Notes under the pieces: model-generated
Told to the model about the DNA's origin: nothing
Databases searched by the model: none
What the model saw: the letters and a program-made list of their open reading frames with translations, nothing else
Part shown: positions 1-10,767 of the stretch, in pieces
How the letters are laid out: every line of letters starts with the position of its first letter
Position numbering within the stretch: position 1 is the first letter of the stretch
Made by a program: the position numbers and the translations under genes
DNA from: an uncultured Clostridia bacterium
GTDB lineage: Bacteria; Bacillota; Clostridia; Christensenellales; UBA1242
DNA length: 42,827 bases
Direction of reading: 5' to 3'
Assembly (NCBI GenBank): GCA_947628205.1
Contig: CANQYX010000006.1
Location: forward strand, 1-42,827

Positions 1-14
1 AAAATTAATTTTTT

Positions 15-42
15 AAGGCAATTTTAGTTGCCTTATTTTTTG
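15..42 (+). terminator. Rho-independent terminator of an upstream gene outside the window
   Basis: AAGGCAA-ttttag-TTGCCTT stem followed by a T-rich tract. Confidence 0.6.
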
Positions 43-94
43 TTTTTTGCTAAAATTATATTATATATTTTATATATAATATAAAAATTTGACT

Positions 95-298
95 AAGGTT
101 GAGATTGCCACATCGTCACAACACTCACCTTTGCTAGTTTGTTCCGCTTTGCTACACAAACATAAGCTTAGGTTTGGTTGTTCCTCTTCCCCTTCAAAGC
201 AAATGAATTGTTTTGCGGGGACCCCAGTAGTAATTTTGCCTCGCAATGACATTGAGATGTTTCGGCTCGCTATGCTCGCTCAACATGACAAGGATATT
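95..298. repeat. REP/MITE-like dispersed non-coding repeat upstream of gyrB
   Basis: Contains GAGATTGCCACATCGTCAC ... CCTCGCAATGACATTGAGATGTTTCGGCTCGCTATGCTCGCTCAACATGACAAGG, resembling short dispersed repeats (GAGATTGCC...CCTCGCAATGAC) found in many bacterial genomes. Confidence 0.55.
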
Positions 299-344
299 AA
301 AACTTTATATTATATAAAAATTTTATTAAATTTTAAGGAGAAAT

Positions 345-2324
345 ATGGATAACGAATTAAAAGTTACGCATGCGTATGATGCGGAAGCAATTCAAGTGCT
401 TGAAGGGCTGGAGCCGGTTAGAAAGCGCCCTGGCATGTACATCGGCTCAACTGACGAAAACGGCTTGCACCATTTGGTCACCGAAATTGTGGATAACTCA
501 ATTGACGAGGCACTTGCCGGCTATTGCAACGAAATTAAGGTGGAAATCAACGCCGATGGTTCGTGCAGCGTGCTGGATAACGGGCGCGGCATCCCAACCG
601 GCATTCACGAAAAAGAGGGCATTAGCGCAGCCGAGTTGGTTTTAACCAAACTTCACGCCGGCGGCAAATTTGGCGGCGGCGGATATAAAATTTCGGGCGG
701 ATTGCACGGGGTTGGTCTTTCAGTTGTTAACGCGCTTAGCGAAACGCTGACTTTGGACATTTACCAAAACGGAAATCACTATTATCAAATTTATCACCGC
801 GGCATTCCGGTCAATCGTTTGACGGTTGTTGAGCCAGTTGCGCCGGAAAAAACGGGCACAAAGGTTACCTTTAAGCCGGATGACGAAATTTTCCCAGTTA
901 CCGAGTTTGAATATGAGCGTTTGCGCACCCGTTTGCGCGAAATTGCCTTTTTGAACAAGGGTTTGCGCATCGAGCTTAAAGATAACCGCCCAGGTAAAGA
1001 GCAAGAGGATAAATTCCAATTTATGGGCGGCATTCAAGAGTTTGTTGCCGACCTAACGCAAAACAAAGTTTGCATTTTTAAGGATGCGAACAACAAATAT
1101 TTCCCTATTTATGTGGATAAAACTTACAACTACAAGCGCAAGGACGAAAACGGCGTTTTGCGCGATGCAACTTGCGAAATTGAATTCAGTTTTCAATACA
1201 CGGACACTTACACCGAAAATATTCACAGCTATTGCAACAACGTATGCACCAAGGACGGCGGCAAGCACGAGGATGGCTTTAAACTTGCGCTTGCAAAAGT
1301 TATTAATGATTATATTGAAAACGACAAACCTCTTAAAGATAAAATAAAATCCAAACTTTCGGGCGAAGATACGCGCGAAGGCATTGTGGCAGTAATTTCT
1401 GTTAAGGTGGAAGAGCCACAATTTGAGGGCCAAACCAAAACCAAATTGGGCACGGACGAAATTAAAGGGTTTACTGCCAAAGCGCTTGAAGAAACGTTTA
1501 AAGATTATTTGGAGGAACATCCTAAAGAGGCAAAAGAATTAATAGACAAATGCGTGTTAAGCCAGCGCGCACGCGAGGCAGCCCGCAACGCGAGGGAGGA
1601 CACAAGGCGCAAAAACGCGCTAGAAAGTTCAACTCTCCCCGGAAAATTGGCAGATTGTTCAAGCAAAAATGCCGCCGAGTGCGAAATATTTATTGTTGAG
1701 GGCGACTCAGCTGGTGGCACGGCAAAATCGGGCAGAGATAGGCGCTATCAGGCCATATTGCCATTGCGCGGCAAAATTTTGAATGTTGAAAAAACGCGTT
1801 TAGCAAAGGCACTTGAAAATGCCGAAATCAATGCCATGATAACCGCTTTTGGTTGCGGAATTTATGAAAATTGCGACCCAAGCAAATTGCGTTACGACAA
1901 AATTGTTATTATGACCGATGCGGATGTTGACGGCAGCCATATTCAAATTTTGATGCTCACTTTCTTCTTTAGATATATGCGCCCACTTATCGAGCAGGGG
2001 CATGTTTACGTTGCGCAACCGCCACTATATAAAGTTCAGCGCGGCAAGCAGACAATTTATTATTACAGCGAGGCGGAAAAAGAAGCGGCGGGTATAAACG
2101 AAAACGACAAAGGTGTGCAACGTTATAAAGGGCTTGGCGAAATGAGCGCCGAACAACTTTGGACAACCACCATGAACCCAGAAACGCGCACACTTAAAAA
2201 AGTTGTTATGAGCGACGAAGTTGTGTGCAACGAAGTGTTTGACATCCTTATGGGTGAGCGCCCAGAGGCAAGGCGCGAGTTTATTGAACAGAATGCCGAC
2301 CGCATTAAAGATTTGGACATTTAG
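345..2324 (+). CDS. gyrB: DNA gyrase subunit B
   Basis: Full-length GyrB: VRKRPGMYIGS, GGLHGVGLSVVNALS, EGDSAGGTAKSGRDRRYQAILPLRGKILNVEK, TDADVDGSHI; SD aaggag before ATG. Confidence 0.98.
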   Translation: MDNELKVTHAYDAEAIQVLEGLEPVRKRPGMYIGSTDENGLHHLVTEIVDNSIDEALAGYCNEIKVEINADGSCSVLDNGRGIPTGIHEKEGISAAELVLTKLHAGGKFGGGGYKISGGLHGVGLSVVNALSETLTLDIYQNGNHYYQIYHRGIPVNRLTVVEPVAPEKTGTKVTFKPDDEIFPVTEFEYERLRTRLREIAFLNKGLRIELKDNRPGKEQEDKFQFMGGIQEFVADLTQNKVCIFKDANNKYFPIYVDKTYNYKRKDENGVLRDATCEIEFSFQYTDTYTENIHSYCNNVCTKDGGKHEDGFKLALAKVINDYIENDKPLKDKIKSKLSGEDTREGIVAVISVKVEEPQFEGQTKTKLGTDEIKGFTAKALEETFKDYLEEHPKEAKELIDKCVLSQRAREAARNAREDTRRKNALESSTLPGKLADCSSKNAAECEIFIVEGDSAGGTAKSGRDRRYQAILPLRGKILNVEKTRLAKALENAEINAMITAFGCGIYENCDPSKLRYDKIVIMTDADVDGSHIQILMLTFFFRYMRPLIEQGHVYVAQPPLYKVQRGKQTIYYYSEAEKEAAGINENDKGVQRYKGLGEMSAEQLWTTTMNPETRTLKKVVMSDEVVCNEVFDILMGERPEARREFIEQNADRIKDLDI

Positions 2325-2333
2325 GAGTGAGCC

Positions 2334-4943
2334 ATGAAAGATGAAATTTTTAGTAAAATAGACAACACAAGATATATTAACACCGACCTTGAAAACGAAA
2401 TGAAAGATTCTTTCATTGCCTACGCGATGGCGGTTAACGTTTCGCGTGCCATTCCGGATGTGCGCGACGGTTTAAAGCCGGTGCATAGGCGCATACTTTA
2501 TTCTATGAACGAGCAGGGCTTAACTTCGGATAAACCAACGCGTAAATGCGCAAAAATTGTTGGTGATGTGTTGGGTAAATATCACCCACATGGCGATAGT
2601 TCGGTTTACGATGCACTGGTGCGTTTGGCGCAAGATTTCACAATTAACGAGCCGCTAGTTTTTGGCCAAGGCAACTTTGGCTCGGTGGATGGCGACCCTG
2701 CTGCTGCTATGCGTTACACCGAAGCGCGCCTAAGCAAGGTGGCGGACGAGTTGTTGCGCGACATTGATAAAGACACAATTGACTATAACCCTAACTACGA
2801 TAACACCACGGTTGAGCCGCAAGTGTTGCCAAGCAGATTCCCAAATTTGCTGGTTAACGGCAGCGATGGCATTGCGGTGGGCATGGCAACCAACATTCCG
2901 CCACACAATTTGAACGAAGTGATTGATGCGGTTGTTGCCATGATAGACAACCCTAACATTTCAATTGACGAATTGATGGAAATTATTCCTGCGCCCGACT
3001 TTCCAACTGGTGGCGAAATTCTTTCTAATTCCGCTATCCGTGAAGCTTATGCAACTGGGCGCGGCGGCGTGGTTATGCGCGCAAAAACCGAAATTGAAAC
3101 GTTTGATAACGGCAAACGCCATCGCATTATTGCAACTGCAATCCCTTATCAAGTGAACAAGGCAAGGCTAATTAAACAGATTGCCGATTTGGTTAAAGAT
3201 AAGCGCATTGAGGGCATTTCAAATGTGAACGATGAGTCGGGCAGAGACGGCATGCGTATTGTGGTTGAAGTTAAAAAGGACTTTAACCCGAATGTTGTGT
3301 TAAATCAACTTTTCAAACAGACACAATTGCAATTGTCTAGCGGCATTATTATGCTTGCCTTAGTCAACAACAGGCCAAAAGTTTTAAATTTGCAAGAAAT
3401 TATTTTCTACTATCTACAATTCCAACGTGAAGTTATAACCCGCCGCACAAAATACGATTTAAACAAGGCGGAAGAGCGCGAACACATCATTCAAGGGTTG
3501 GTTATTGCGGTAAACAACATTGACGAAGTTATTGCAATAATCAAAAAGAGCGCGGATAAGGTTGAGGCACAAGCCAAACTTCAAGACCGTTTTGGGCTAA
3601 GTGAACGCCAAGCCAACGCCATTTTGGAAATGAAACTATCGCGCCTTACCGGCCTAGAAGTTGAAAAACTTAACGCCGAACTTGCCGAACTTAAAATTAC
3701 AATTGAGAAATTGCGTGGCATTTTGGCAGATAGCGCAAAGATAGATGATATTATTCGCACCGAACTTTTGGAAATTAAGGCAAAATATCCAACTCCGCGC
3801 AAAACCGAAATCATTATGGATTATGAGGACATCGACATTGGCGATTTAATTGAGCGCCATGACGTTGTAATTTCGCTTACCGAGCAGGGCTATGTAAAAC
3901 GTTTGCCTGTTAGCGAATATAAAACGCAAAATCGTGGTGGGCGTGGCGTTAACGCACACAAAACTAAGGAAGAGGATAGCGTAACCGACATGTTTGTAAC
4001 TTCTAGCCACGACGATTTAATGTTCTTTAGCAACAAGGGCAAAGTTTACGTTTTGCGCGCTTACAACATTCCAGAAGCAGGCAGGCAAAACAAAGGCCGT
4101 GCACTGATTAACTTGCTGCCACTTGAGGCGGACGAAAGCATTAACACTGTGCAAGTTTTGCGTAAGGACGAAAACGCAAGTTTGGTTATTGCAACCAAAA
4201 ACGGATTAATTAAAAAGACAAAACTTAGCGAGTTTGAAAACATCCGCAAAAATGGCAAAATTGCCATTAAACTTGAAGAGTGCGACAGCCTAGTCAGTGC
4301 CAAAATTGTTAACCCAGGCGACGAGTTGCTTGTTGCATCGGATAACGGCAAATGCTTGCGCTTTAGCGAGAAAAATGTGCGCTCTATGGGCAGAGCATCA
4401 CGCGGGGTTAAGGGCATGAAAATTGCCGAGGGCGAAAATATTATAGACATGGTAGTTTTGGACCCTAATAAGGATATTTTAACAGTAACCGAACGTGGCT
4501 TTGCAAAACGCAGCAAGCCGGAAGATTACCGCTTGCAATCTAGGCGAGGCAAGGGCATTAAGGCAGGCGTGTTTAACGAAAAAACAGGCAAAGTTGTGGC
4601 AATGCGCTTGCTAACTGCGGAAAACGACATTTTGGCAATTTCCGCCGACGGCGTTATGATAAGAACGCATGCGGATAGCATAAATTTGGTTAGCCGCACA
4701 AGTTTGGGCGTAAGGTTGATGAAAGTTAGCGCAAATGACCGCGTTGTTAGCGTGGCAGTTGTTGCGCGTGACGAGGATGATGAGGAAGAAATAACCGCAC
4801 CGCTTGCCGAAGAACAAGCAACGGCAGAGGAAATGGCAAAAATAGCGCAAGAGGAAGCGCAAGCCAACGCCGAACCAGACACTGAAGATGATGACGAAAA
4901 CGAACAAAACGAAACGGATAGCGGCGAGGATAACGAGGAATAA
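2334..4943 (+). CDS. gyrA: DNA gyrase subunit A
   Basis: [64 protein letters not shown]; GyrA-box-like QNRGGRGV; follows gyrB. Confidence 0.98.
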   Translation: MKDEIFSKIDNTRYINTDLENEMKDSFIAYAMAVNVSRAIPDVRDGLKPVHRRILYSMNEQGLTSDKPTRKCAKIVGDVLGKYHPHGDSSVYDALVRLAQDFTINEPLVFGQGNFGSVDGDPAAAMRYTEARLSKVADELLRDIDKDTIDYNPNYDNTTVEPQVLPSRFPNLLVNGSDGIAVGMATNIPPHNLNEVIDAVVAMIDNPNISIDELMEIIPAPDFPTGGEILSNSAIREAYATGRGGVVMRAKTEIETFDNGKRHRIIATAIPYQVNKARLIKQIADLVKDKRIEGISNVNDESGRDGMRIVVEVKKDFNPNVVLNQLFKQTQLQLSSGIIMLALVNNRPKVLNLQEIIFYYLQFQREVITRRTKYDLNKAEEREHIIQGLVIAVNNIDEVIAIIKKSADKVEAQAKLQDRFGLSERQANAILEMKLSRLTGLEVEKLNAELAELKITIEKLRGILADSAKIDDIIRTELLEIKAKYPTPRKTEIIMDYEDIDIGDLIERHDVVISLTEQGYVKRLPVSEYKTQNRGGRGVNAHKTKEEDSVTDMFVTSSHDDLMFFSNKGKVYVLRAYNIPEAGRQNKGRALINLLPLEADESINTVQVLRKDENASLVIATKNGLIKKTKLSEFENIRKNGKIAIKLEECDSLVSAKIVNPGDELLVASDNGKCLRFSEKNVRSMGRASRGVKGMKIAEGENIIDMVVLDPNKDILTVTERGFAKRSKPEDYRLQSRRGKGIKAGVFNEKTGKVVAMRLLTAENDILAISADGVMIRTHADSINLVSRTSLGVRLMKVSANDRVVSVAVVARDEDDEEEITAPLAEEQATAEEMAKIAQEEAQANAEPDTEDDDENEQNETDSGEDNEE

Positions 4944-4946
4944 AAT

Positions 4947-4979
4947 AAAAAAAGAAGTGCAAAATCACTTCTTTTTTTG
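4947..4979. terminator. Bidirectional terminator between convergent gyrA and radC
   Basis: AAAAAAAGAAGTG-caaaat-CACTTCTTTTTTT. Confidence 0.75.
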
Positions 4980-5023
4980 TATTTATTGCAAATTTTATAT
5001 AAATTTTACAAATTTTTAAATTT

Positions 5024-5830
5024 TTAACCTTTAATTATATGATCTAAATCCACTGGCACATCTTTAACAAAATCTATGCTTTGTTGCATTTCTTTTATAT
5101 TTTTGTTGTTTGGAAATTGCGTTTCACAGTCGCGATATAATTTATGTAATAAGCCGGAAGCACCAAAAGAAAAATGTTGGGTTTCGTTAAAAATAAGGTG
5201 ATCGCACAAATTAACGTTAAGCAAACAACACATTTGCAAAATTTCGCGCGTGGCGATAACATCTTCTTCGCTAGGCGCAACATTTCCCGAAGGATGAGTG
5301 TGATATAACACAATATTTTTTATGTTTTTGCTTGTAATTTGCTCGGCAATCTGTTTTATGTCCAGCGAAATGCCACTGGCACTAAAACCTTTAATTTCAA
5401 ATGCTTTTATAAATTTGCTCATCGAATTTAGACAAACCACATATAAAACTTCGCTATTTTGAATGGTGTAATTATCCCTAAAAAAGTTGGCACAATCCCC
5501 AGTGTTACGCAAAAAAATATCCTTCTTTGTTTTGTCTTGCAAATACAACTCAAACACTTGTGGGTACAAACTTAAAAACAGCGCAGTTTCCTCTCCCACA
5601 CCTTTAACCTTTTTTAAATCCTTATAATCTGCATTTAAAACGCCGGCGAGGTTGCCAAAGGTTTCCAATAGTTTATGTCCGGTTGGGTTAGTGTCCTTTT
5701 GCGGAATTGTGTAAGTTAAAAGTAGTTCTAAAACTTCGTGGTCCTTTAAAACTTTTAGCCCGCTTTCTCGCACTTTGTCTTTTAACCTTTGCCTATGGCC
5801 GCGATGCAATGTTTTATCTTTCGTTTCCAT
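5024..5830 (-). CDS. radC: RadC family protein (JAB/MPN domain)
   Basis: HRQRLKDKVRESGL N-terminus, helix-hairpin-helix KGVGEETALFLSL, JAMM motif VLYHTHPSGNVAPSEEDVIATREI. Confidence 0.92.
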   Translation of the reverse strand: METKDKTLHRGHRQRLKDKVRESGLKVLKDHEVLELLLTYTIPQKDTNPTGHKLLETFGNLAGVLNADYKDLKKVKGVGEETALFLSLYPQVFELYLQDKTKKDIFLRNTGDCANFFRDNYTIQNSEVLYVVCLNSMSKFIKAFEIKGFSASGISLDIKQIAEQITSKNIKNIVLYHTHPSGNVAPSEEDVIATREILQMCCLLNVNLCDHLIFNETQHFSFGASGLLHKLYRDCETQFPNNKNIKEMQQSIDFVKDVPVDLDHIIKG

Positions 5831-6121
5831 AAATGTATTTTAGCAAATTTATTAAAAATTTTCAAGCAAATATAATTATTAAAATTGTATAAAAATCAAA
5901 ATTTATAAATAATAAATCTTTAAAATTAAGCAAAAATTTTTAAAAAATTAAAAAAATAAGCAAAAAATCAATAAAAAATTAAAAAAAATAGGGCAAAAAT
6001 TAATAAAAATATAATTTTTTTTGAATTTTTGTTAAAATAAATTAAAAAATTAAATTAAAAAATTTTAATAAAGTTGGTTCTTTTTTATATAATTGTGATA
6101 AAATATTAATTAGAGGCAGGT

Positions 6122-7522
6122 ATGAAAAAGTTAAAATATTTTTGTTTAGTGTTTATTCTTTTGCCAATATGTTTTTTGCTTGTTGGCTGCGGTAAACCCA
6201 CTGTCACGAACATAGAGAAAACTGGTTCTAACGGGAACACGGATATTTACACCATATACTATTCAAATGGCACCACGTCAACGCTTAATGTTGAAAACGG
6301 AAAAGATGGTGCGGATGGCGCAGATTTAGATTTAAAAGCACTTTATCAGTTGTGCGTGGAAAATAATCTTTATTCTGGCGATTTTCAATCTTTTTTGCAA
6401 AATTATATAAATAACAACGCAAATGAAAATGTTGGCATTTATTCGGCAATGAACTCGGTGGTTAGCGTATATTCCGCTTTTAAAACTATTCAATATTCTA
6501 AAACCGCTTATGAAATTGGCGCAGGCGCAGGCATTATTTATAAAATGGATAATGTTAGCAATATAAGTTACATTCTTACAAATGCGCACGTTGTTGGCGA
6601 TTATTACAGCGCACTTAGCCACAAGTTGCCAGAATCAATTATGGTTTGGCAGTATGGTGCGGAGGTGGATATATCTGCCACAAAACACGCAATGGATAGT
6701 GGCTATTATGCAGATTATAAATTTAAGGGTGGGGTTAGCGCAAAATGCGTTGGCCTTTCAATTGATTACGATTTGGCAATTTTGCAAGTTGAAACAGACA
6801 AATTGCTTAACTTTAATCCGGATGCCTGTGCGGTAAAAATTGCCGATGATTATTCGATTGCCGAAAATGTTTATGCAATTGGCAACCCAGAGGCAGAAGG
6901 TGTTAGCGTTACATCCGGAGTGGTTTCTGTTGTAAGCGAAGAAATATCCATCCCAAATTTCCCTATCGACAGTTTAACACATGTTTATCGTGTTATTCGC
7001 ATTGATGTGCCAATTTACGGAGGAAATTCAGGCGGTGGGCTGTTTAATTCTTCTGGCAAGCTGGTGGGGATTATAAATGCAGGGTGGAAGACCTCTTCTG
7101 AGGTTGCGGATAATTATAATTACGCACTTCCAATTGACAATGCAAAGCAGGTTGCAAACAACTTAATTTATTATGCAGAAAATGGCACACCAACTTATTC
7201 TTTAAAACATATCTCAATGGACGAACTGGGCGCTTCTGTTAACGAAAAATTTGTGGATTTTAACGAAACGAATGGTCAACTAATTTGCGATGTATATGTT
7301 TCAAAATTGAACGATGAAAGTTTGCTAAATAATTGTAATTTGCAGCTGGGAGATGTGTTTAAAAGTTTAACAATTGATGGCACAACTTACAATATTACAC
7401 GATATTTTCAAATTGACGATTTGCTAATTTCTGCCAGAAAAAATTCAAAAATAACTTTCCACGTTTTGCGTGGCGGAAATGAACAGGTTGTAAATCTAAC
7501 AAATTTTGAAAATTTAATTTAA
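6122..7522 (+). CDS. Trypsin-like (S1C/DegP-HtrA type) serine protease, predicted lipoprotein
   Basis: Lipobox LLVGCG; catalytic regions LTNAHVVGD, DYDLAILQVE, GGNSGGGLFNSSGKLVGI; C-terminal PDZ-like region. Confidence 0.85.
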   Translation: MKKLKYFCLVFILLPICFLLVGCGKPTVTNIEKTGSNGNTDIYTIYYSNGTTSTLNVENGKDGADGADLDLKALYQLCVENNLYSGDFQSFLQNYINNNANENVGIYSAMNSVVSVYSAFKTIQYSKTAYEIGAGAGIIYKMDNVSNISYILTNAHVVGDYYSALSHKLPESIMVWQYGAEVDISATKHAMDSGYYADYKFKGGVSAKCVGLSIDYDLAILQVETDKLLNFNPDACAVKIADDYSIAENVYAIGNPEAEGVSVTSGVVSVVSEEISIPNFPIDSLTHVYRVIRIDVPIYGGNSGGGLFNSSGKLVGIINAGWKTSSEVADNYNYALPIDNAKQVANNLIYYAENGTPTYSLKHISMDELGASVNEKFVDFNETNGQLICDVYVSKLNDESLLNNCNLQLGDVFKSLTIDGTTYNITRYFQIDDLLISARKNSKITFHVLRGGNEQVVNLTNFENLI

Positions 7523-7552
7523 AAAAACGAGCTAAAACTCGTTTTTTACATT
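7523..7552. terminator. Bidirectional terminator
   Basis: AAAAAACGAG-ctaaaa-CTCGTTTTTT between convergent genes. Confidence 0.7.
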
Positions 7553-9294
7553 TCTTTAAGTGGGTCTATGCACAAAATGTTAAAGCCAACTTTTAGCGTT
7601 TCTTTTAATGCCTTAACAAGTTCAATTTTGGCAAGTGTGGTTTGCGCGTTGCCGTCCAAAATTTTGTTGGTTACATAAAAATGATTGAATGCCTTGCACA
7701 TGTCCATAACGCGTTTGGCAACAATGCTCGTGTCGCGCTTTTCAAGGCTCAAACGCATTATTGAAACAAAATCGTTGATGTCCTTTATGAGCTCAAAAGC
7801 ATCTGCATCAAAGCAAGAATAATCGGCAGTTTTTGTGCTTGTTTCTGCCAGTTTTTCAATTTTGTTTGTTTTTGCATTTTGTTTTGTTTTTAGATTTTTG
7901 GTTGCATTTTCATTTGCTTCAAATTTCCTTAAAACGCTTTCTAGGCGAGTGTAGGTGTATTGCATATATGGCGCGGTCTCTCCTTCAAAAGAGAAAGATT
8001 TTTCAGTGTCAAAAACGCAATCTTTAATACGTTCAACGCGCAAAACAGAGTAGTTCATAACCGCACGCGCCACCTTTTTGGCAACGTCCGCCGGTTTTTC
8101 AATTTCAAAATGTCTGTCTTTAATAATTTTATTGGCTTTGTTTAGGCAATATTCTAATAGGTCAGAAAGCACCGCTTGCTTGCCGCGGCGCGAACTAATT
8201 TTGCCATCCGGAAGCGAAAATCTGCCATACGCCAAATGCTCCATATCCTTATAAAAATCTAGCCCAAGCAACTCGCAAATTTTAAAAAGTTGCTTAAAAT
8301 TTAGCGTTTGCGCAACATCGGTTACATAAATAAGTTTATCAAAATTATATTCCTTTTTGCGCTCGATTGCCGCGCCAATATCTCGCGTTGTGTAAAGCGA
8401 AGTGCCATCATTTTTAAGCATGACGGATGGGGTTAAATCGAACGCGGACAAATCCACTATTTTTGCACCTTCGCTATCTTTTAGCAAATGCTTTTTTTCA
8501 AGCATTTTTATTGTGCGGGGCACATATTGGTTATAGTACATTTCTCCACGATAGTCATCAAACATAACCCCTAAAATGTCGAACATCTTTTTTGCCTCGC
8601 GCAAGCCAATTTCAATAATTTGCTCGTAAATAGGGTAAATTTTTTTGTCTTTCAACTCAATTTTTTTAAAAATATCGCGCGCGTATTGCGTGAGTTCGGG
8701 GCGAGTTTCCTCCTCTTTATTAAAACGAACATAATATTCTTGCAAGGCGTCATTTCCGCGCTTTTTAATGTCTTCCAAACTGCCCCACAAAAACATTGCG
8801 CCAATCATTTTGCCAAATGGTGTGCCATAATCGCCAATATAATTAAGGCGTTTTACAGTGTAGCCAAATTGGGTAAAAAGGCGCGCCATGCTTTCGCCAA
8901 TAATTATGGTTTTAAGGTGGCCTATGTGCAAATATTTTGCCAAATTTGGGCTGCCATAATCTATGCAAATAACCTTGCCTTTACCCTCATTTAACTTTAA
9001 ATTTTTTGGCTTAAAATCGCCTAAAATGCGCTTGCTTAATTCTGCCTTATTTAAAAAGAAATTTAAATATCCGCCCACAATTTCGCACCTTTCAATTAGT
9101 GCGTTTTTTCTAATACTTGCACTTATTTTTTCCGCAATAGCTTGTGGGCTAAGGTGCAAAGTTTTTGCAAAAGAAAAACATGGCAAGCAATAGTCACCCT
9201 TATCTAAAGAAATGCTTTCAATAATTAAATTTGCATAATCCACGCCATCAATTTTAAAATTTATTAAACTTGCAATTTCACTTTTAATGTCCAT
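7546..9294 (-). CDS. argS: Arginyl-tRNA synthetase
   Basis: SPNLAKYLHIGHLKTIIIGESMARL, GDYGTPFGKMIGA, SLPDGKISSRRGKQAVLSDLL, SFEGETAPYMQYTYTR. Confidence 0.95.
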   Translation of the reverse strand: MDIKSEIASLINFKIDGVDYANLIIESISLDKGDYCLPCFSFAKTLHLSPQAIAEKISASIRKNALIERCEIVGGYLNFFLNKAELSKRILGDFKPKNLKLNEGKGKVICIDYGSPNLAKYLHIGHLKTIIIGESMARLFTQFGYTVKRLNYIGDYGTPFGKMIGAMFLWGSLEDIKKRGNDALQEYYVRFNKEEETRPELTQYARDIFKKIELKDKKIYPIYEQIIEIGLREAKKMFDILGVMFDDYRGEMYYNQYVPRTIKMLEKKHLLKDSEGAKIVDLSAFDLTPSVMLKNDGTSLYTTRDIGAAIERKKEYNFDKLIYVTDVAQTLNFKQLFKICELLGLDFYKDMEHLAYGRFSLPDGKISSRRGKQAVLSDLLEYCLNKANKIIKDRHFEIEKPADVAKKVARAVMNYSVLRVERIKDCVFDTEKSFSFEGETAPYMQYTYTRLESVLRKFEANENATKNLKTKQNAKTNKIEKLAETSTKTADYSCFDADAFELIKDINDFVSIMRLSLEKRDTSIVAKRVMDMCKAFNHFYVTNKILDGNAQTTLAKIELVKALKETLKVGFNILCIDPLKEM

Positions 9295-9444
9295 GCAAAC
9301 ATTATATCTAATTTTCCGCCATTTTGCAAGGGAATTAACGCGGAATTAGCGAGTTGAATTTTAAAACAAATAATTACATAAGCCAAAACGGGCAAAACCA
9401 AATAAATAAATTTCGCGTTTTTGGCGCGAATTTTTTAAAAACTA

Positions 9445-9472
9445 TTGACAATGTCGAATTTCGTATTATAAT
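9445..9472 (+). promoter_or_regulatory. Sigma70-type promoter
   Basis: TTGACA (9445-9450), 16 nt, TATAAT (9467-9472); ATG at 9480. Confidence 0.75.
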
Positions 9473-9479
9473 AACTTAC

Positions 9480-10391
9480 ATGGACAAAAGATATAAGTTA
9501 GATAAACTAACCGACGAGCAAATTTTAAACGAGTGCTGCCATTTTTTTGATGTTATGGCAGATTATAGCGAAATTTCGCCAGACGAAACACGCGAATTTT
9601 TAGTTTTGTTTTTAGAATATATTTTTAGATACAACAAAATCAACAGCCAAAATTATGATATCAACATCCATTTGGCAAAAAAACTTGCACAAAAGCAGGT
9701 GGAAGCATATTTGCATTTTCATGAAAGGACAAATCAATTTGACGTGTATTTTTTGCGCGATGACATGAAATTTGGCAAATTCAACAACCGCCTTTATTGC
9801 AAAATTGACGGCAAAAACTTGTTGCGCCGCATGATTAGCAACGAGGACGTTTTGCACCATTATATTTATAAGGTTACCAACTCGGGTCACGAATTCCAGC
9901 ACATTGTGCAACTTATAACCAACCGCGGCTTGTATGAGGATTATGTAAGCAAAAAGCACGAAATTTATGCAAATTTTCAACATTCGGCAGACAGGGTGAA
10001 TTTTAAAATTCTTGCCAAAACCGCGCAAGAAAATTTAAACGATATCAACTTTTTGCACCCTATGGAAATTGAAGCCAACATGCTTTCATATAAATATATG
10101 CTAAATTTGTTGCGCGACCTTTTGGATGTGGCAGAAAGCGAAAAAACCAAAACCCTTTTGCACACCATGATTATGGACGTTTTGGCAGACCGAGAGGACA
10201 AATATGCTGAATATAAGGAGCGTAATTATTCGCGCGAGCGCATAAATGCCTATGCCGGCGAAATCAGTTTTGAGGATGAAACCGATTTTGAAAAAGACAA
10301 AGAAGATGAAGAGACCGACACAATTGACTATTCAAATATTGAAAATTTAGATGACGATTTAGATAATACTTATTTAAATTATAACGATTAA
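9480..10391 (+). CDS. Uncharacterised protein with HExxH (HEFQH) zincin-like motif and acidic C-terminus
   Basis: ORF translation from MDKRYKLDKL; HEFQH followed by EIEANMLSYKYM; strong promoter directly upstream. The track start 9354 lies upstream of this promoter. Confidence 0.8.
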   Translation: MDKRYKLDKLTDEQILNECCHFFDVMADYSEISPDETREFLVLFLEYIFRYNKINSQNYDINIHLAKKLAQKQVEAYLHFHERTNQFDVYFLRDDMKFGKFNNRLYCKIDGKNLLRRMISNEDVLHHYIYKVTNSGHEFQHIVQLITNRGLYEDYVSKKHEIYANFQHSADRVNFKILAKTAQENLNDINFLHPMEIEANMLSYKYMLNLLRDLLDVAESEKTKTLLHTMIMDVLADREDKYAEYKERNYSRERINAYAGEISFEDETDFEKDKEDEETDTIDYSNIENLDDDLDNTYLNYND

Positions 10392-10417
10392 AAAACCCCG
10401 CATTTTGCGGAGTTTTT
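10389..10417. terminator. Terminator
   Basis: AAAAACCCCGCA-ttt-TGCGGAGTTTTT, convergent gene pair. Confidence 0.7.
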
Positions 10418-10763
10418 AATTCAACACTTCGCTGGCGGCTTTGGTGTAAGCACGAGTTAACCCGCCTGCGCCCAATTTTATTCCGCCAAAATAGCGCACA
10501 ACGGCCACCATAATGTTGGATAGGTTTTTCTTTTTTATAACATTCAAAATGGGGTAGCCGGCCGTGCCGCTTGGCTCGCCGTCATCGCTGCATTTTTCGC
10601 TAACACCATTTATGTTGCAAACATAAGCGTAGCAAATGTGCGTTGCCTTTTTGTGCTGCTTTTTTAATTGTTCCAAATTTTGTTTCACTTCGTCGACGCT
10701 ATCCAACTCAAACGCGTAGGCAACAAACCGCGATTTTTTAATTTCTATTTCACTGCTTTTCAT
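10416..10763 (-). CDS. YigZ/IMPACT (UPF0029) family protein, short form
   Basis: KKSRFVAYAFELDSVDE, KKATHICYAYV, SDDGEPSGTAGYPIL, VAVVRYFGGIKLGAGGLTRAY; start taken at internal MKSSEIEIKKSRF. Confidence 0.85.
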   Translation of the reverse strand: MKSSEIEIKKSRFVAYAFELDSVDEVKQNLEQLKKQHKKATHICYAYVCNINGVSEKCSDDGEPSGTAGYPILNVIKKKNLSNIMVAVVRYFGGIKLGAGGLTRAYTKAASEVLN

Positions 10764-10767
10764 AATT

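Noticed and set aside
89-352. ORF 89..352 as a gene
   Set aside because: Lies in the REP-like repeat, overlaps gyrB start and has no recognisable protein features.
720-1720. Antisense ORFs inside gyrB (and similar shadows in gyrA, argS, nrdD, ATPase)
   Set aside because: Fully contained in strongly conserved genes on the other strand; compositional artefacts.
5850-6115. A/T-rich intergenic tract as a structured RNA or repeat array
   Set aside because: Low-complexity poly-A/T; no convincing stems or repeat periodicity.
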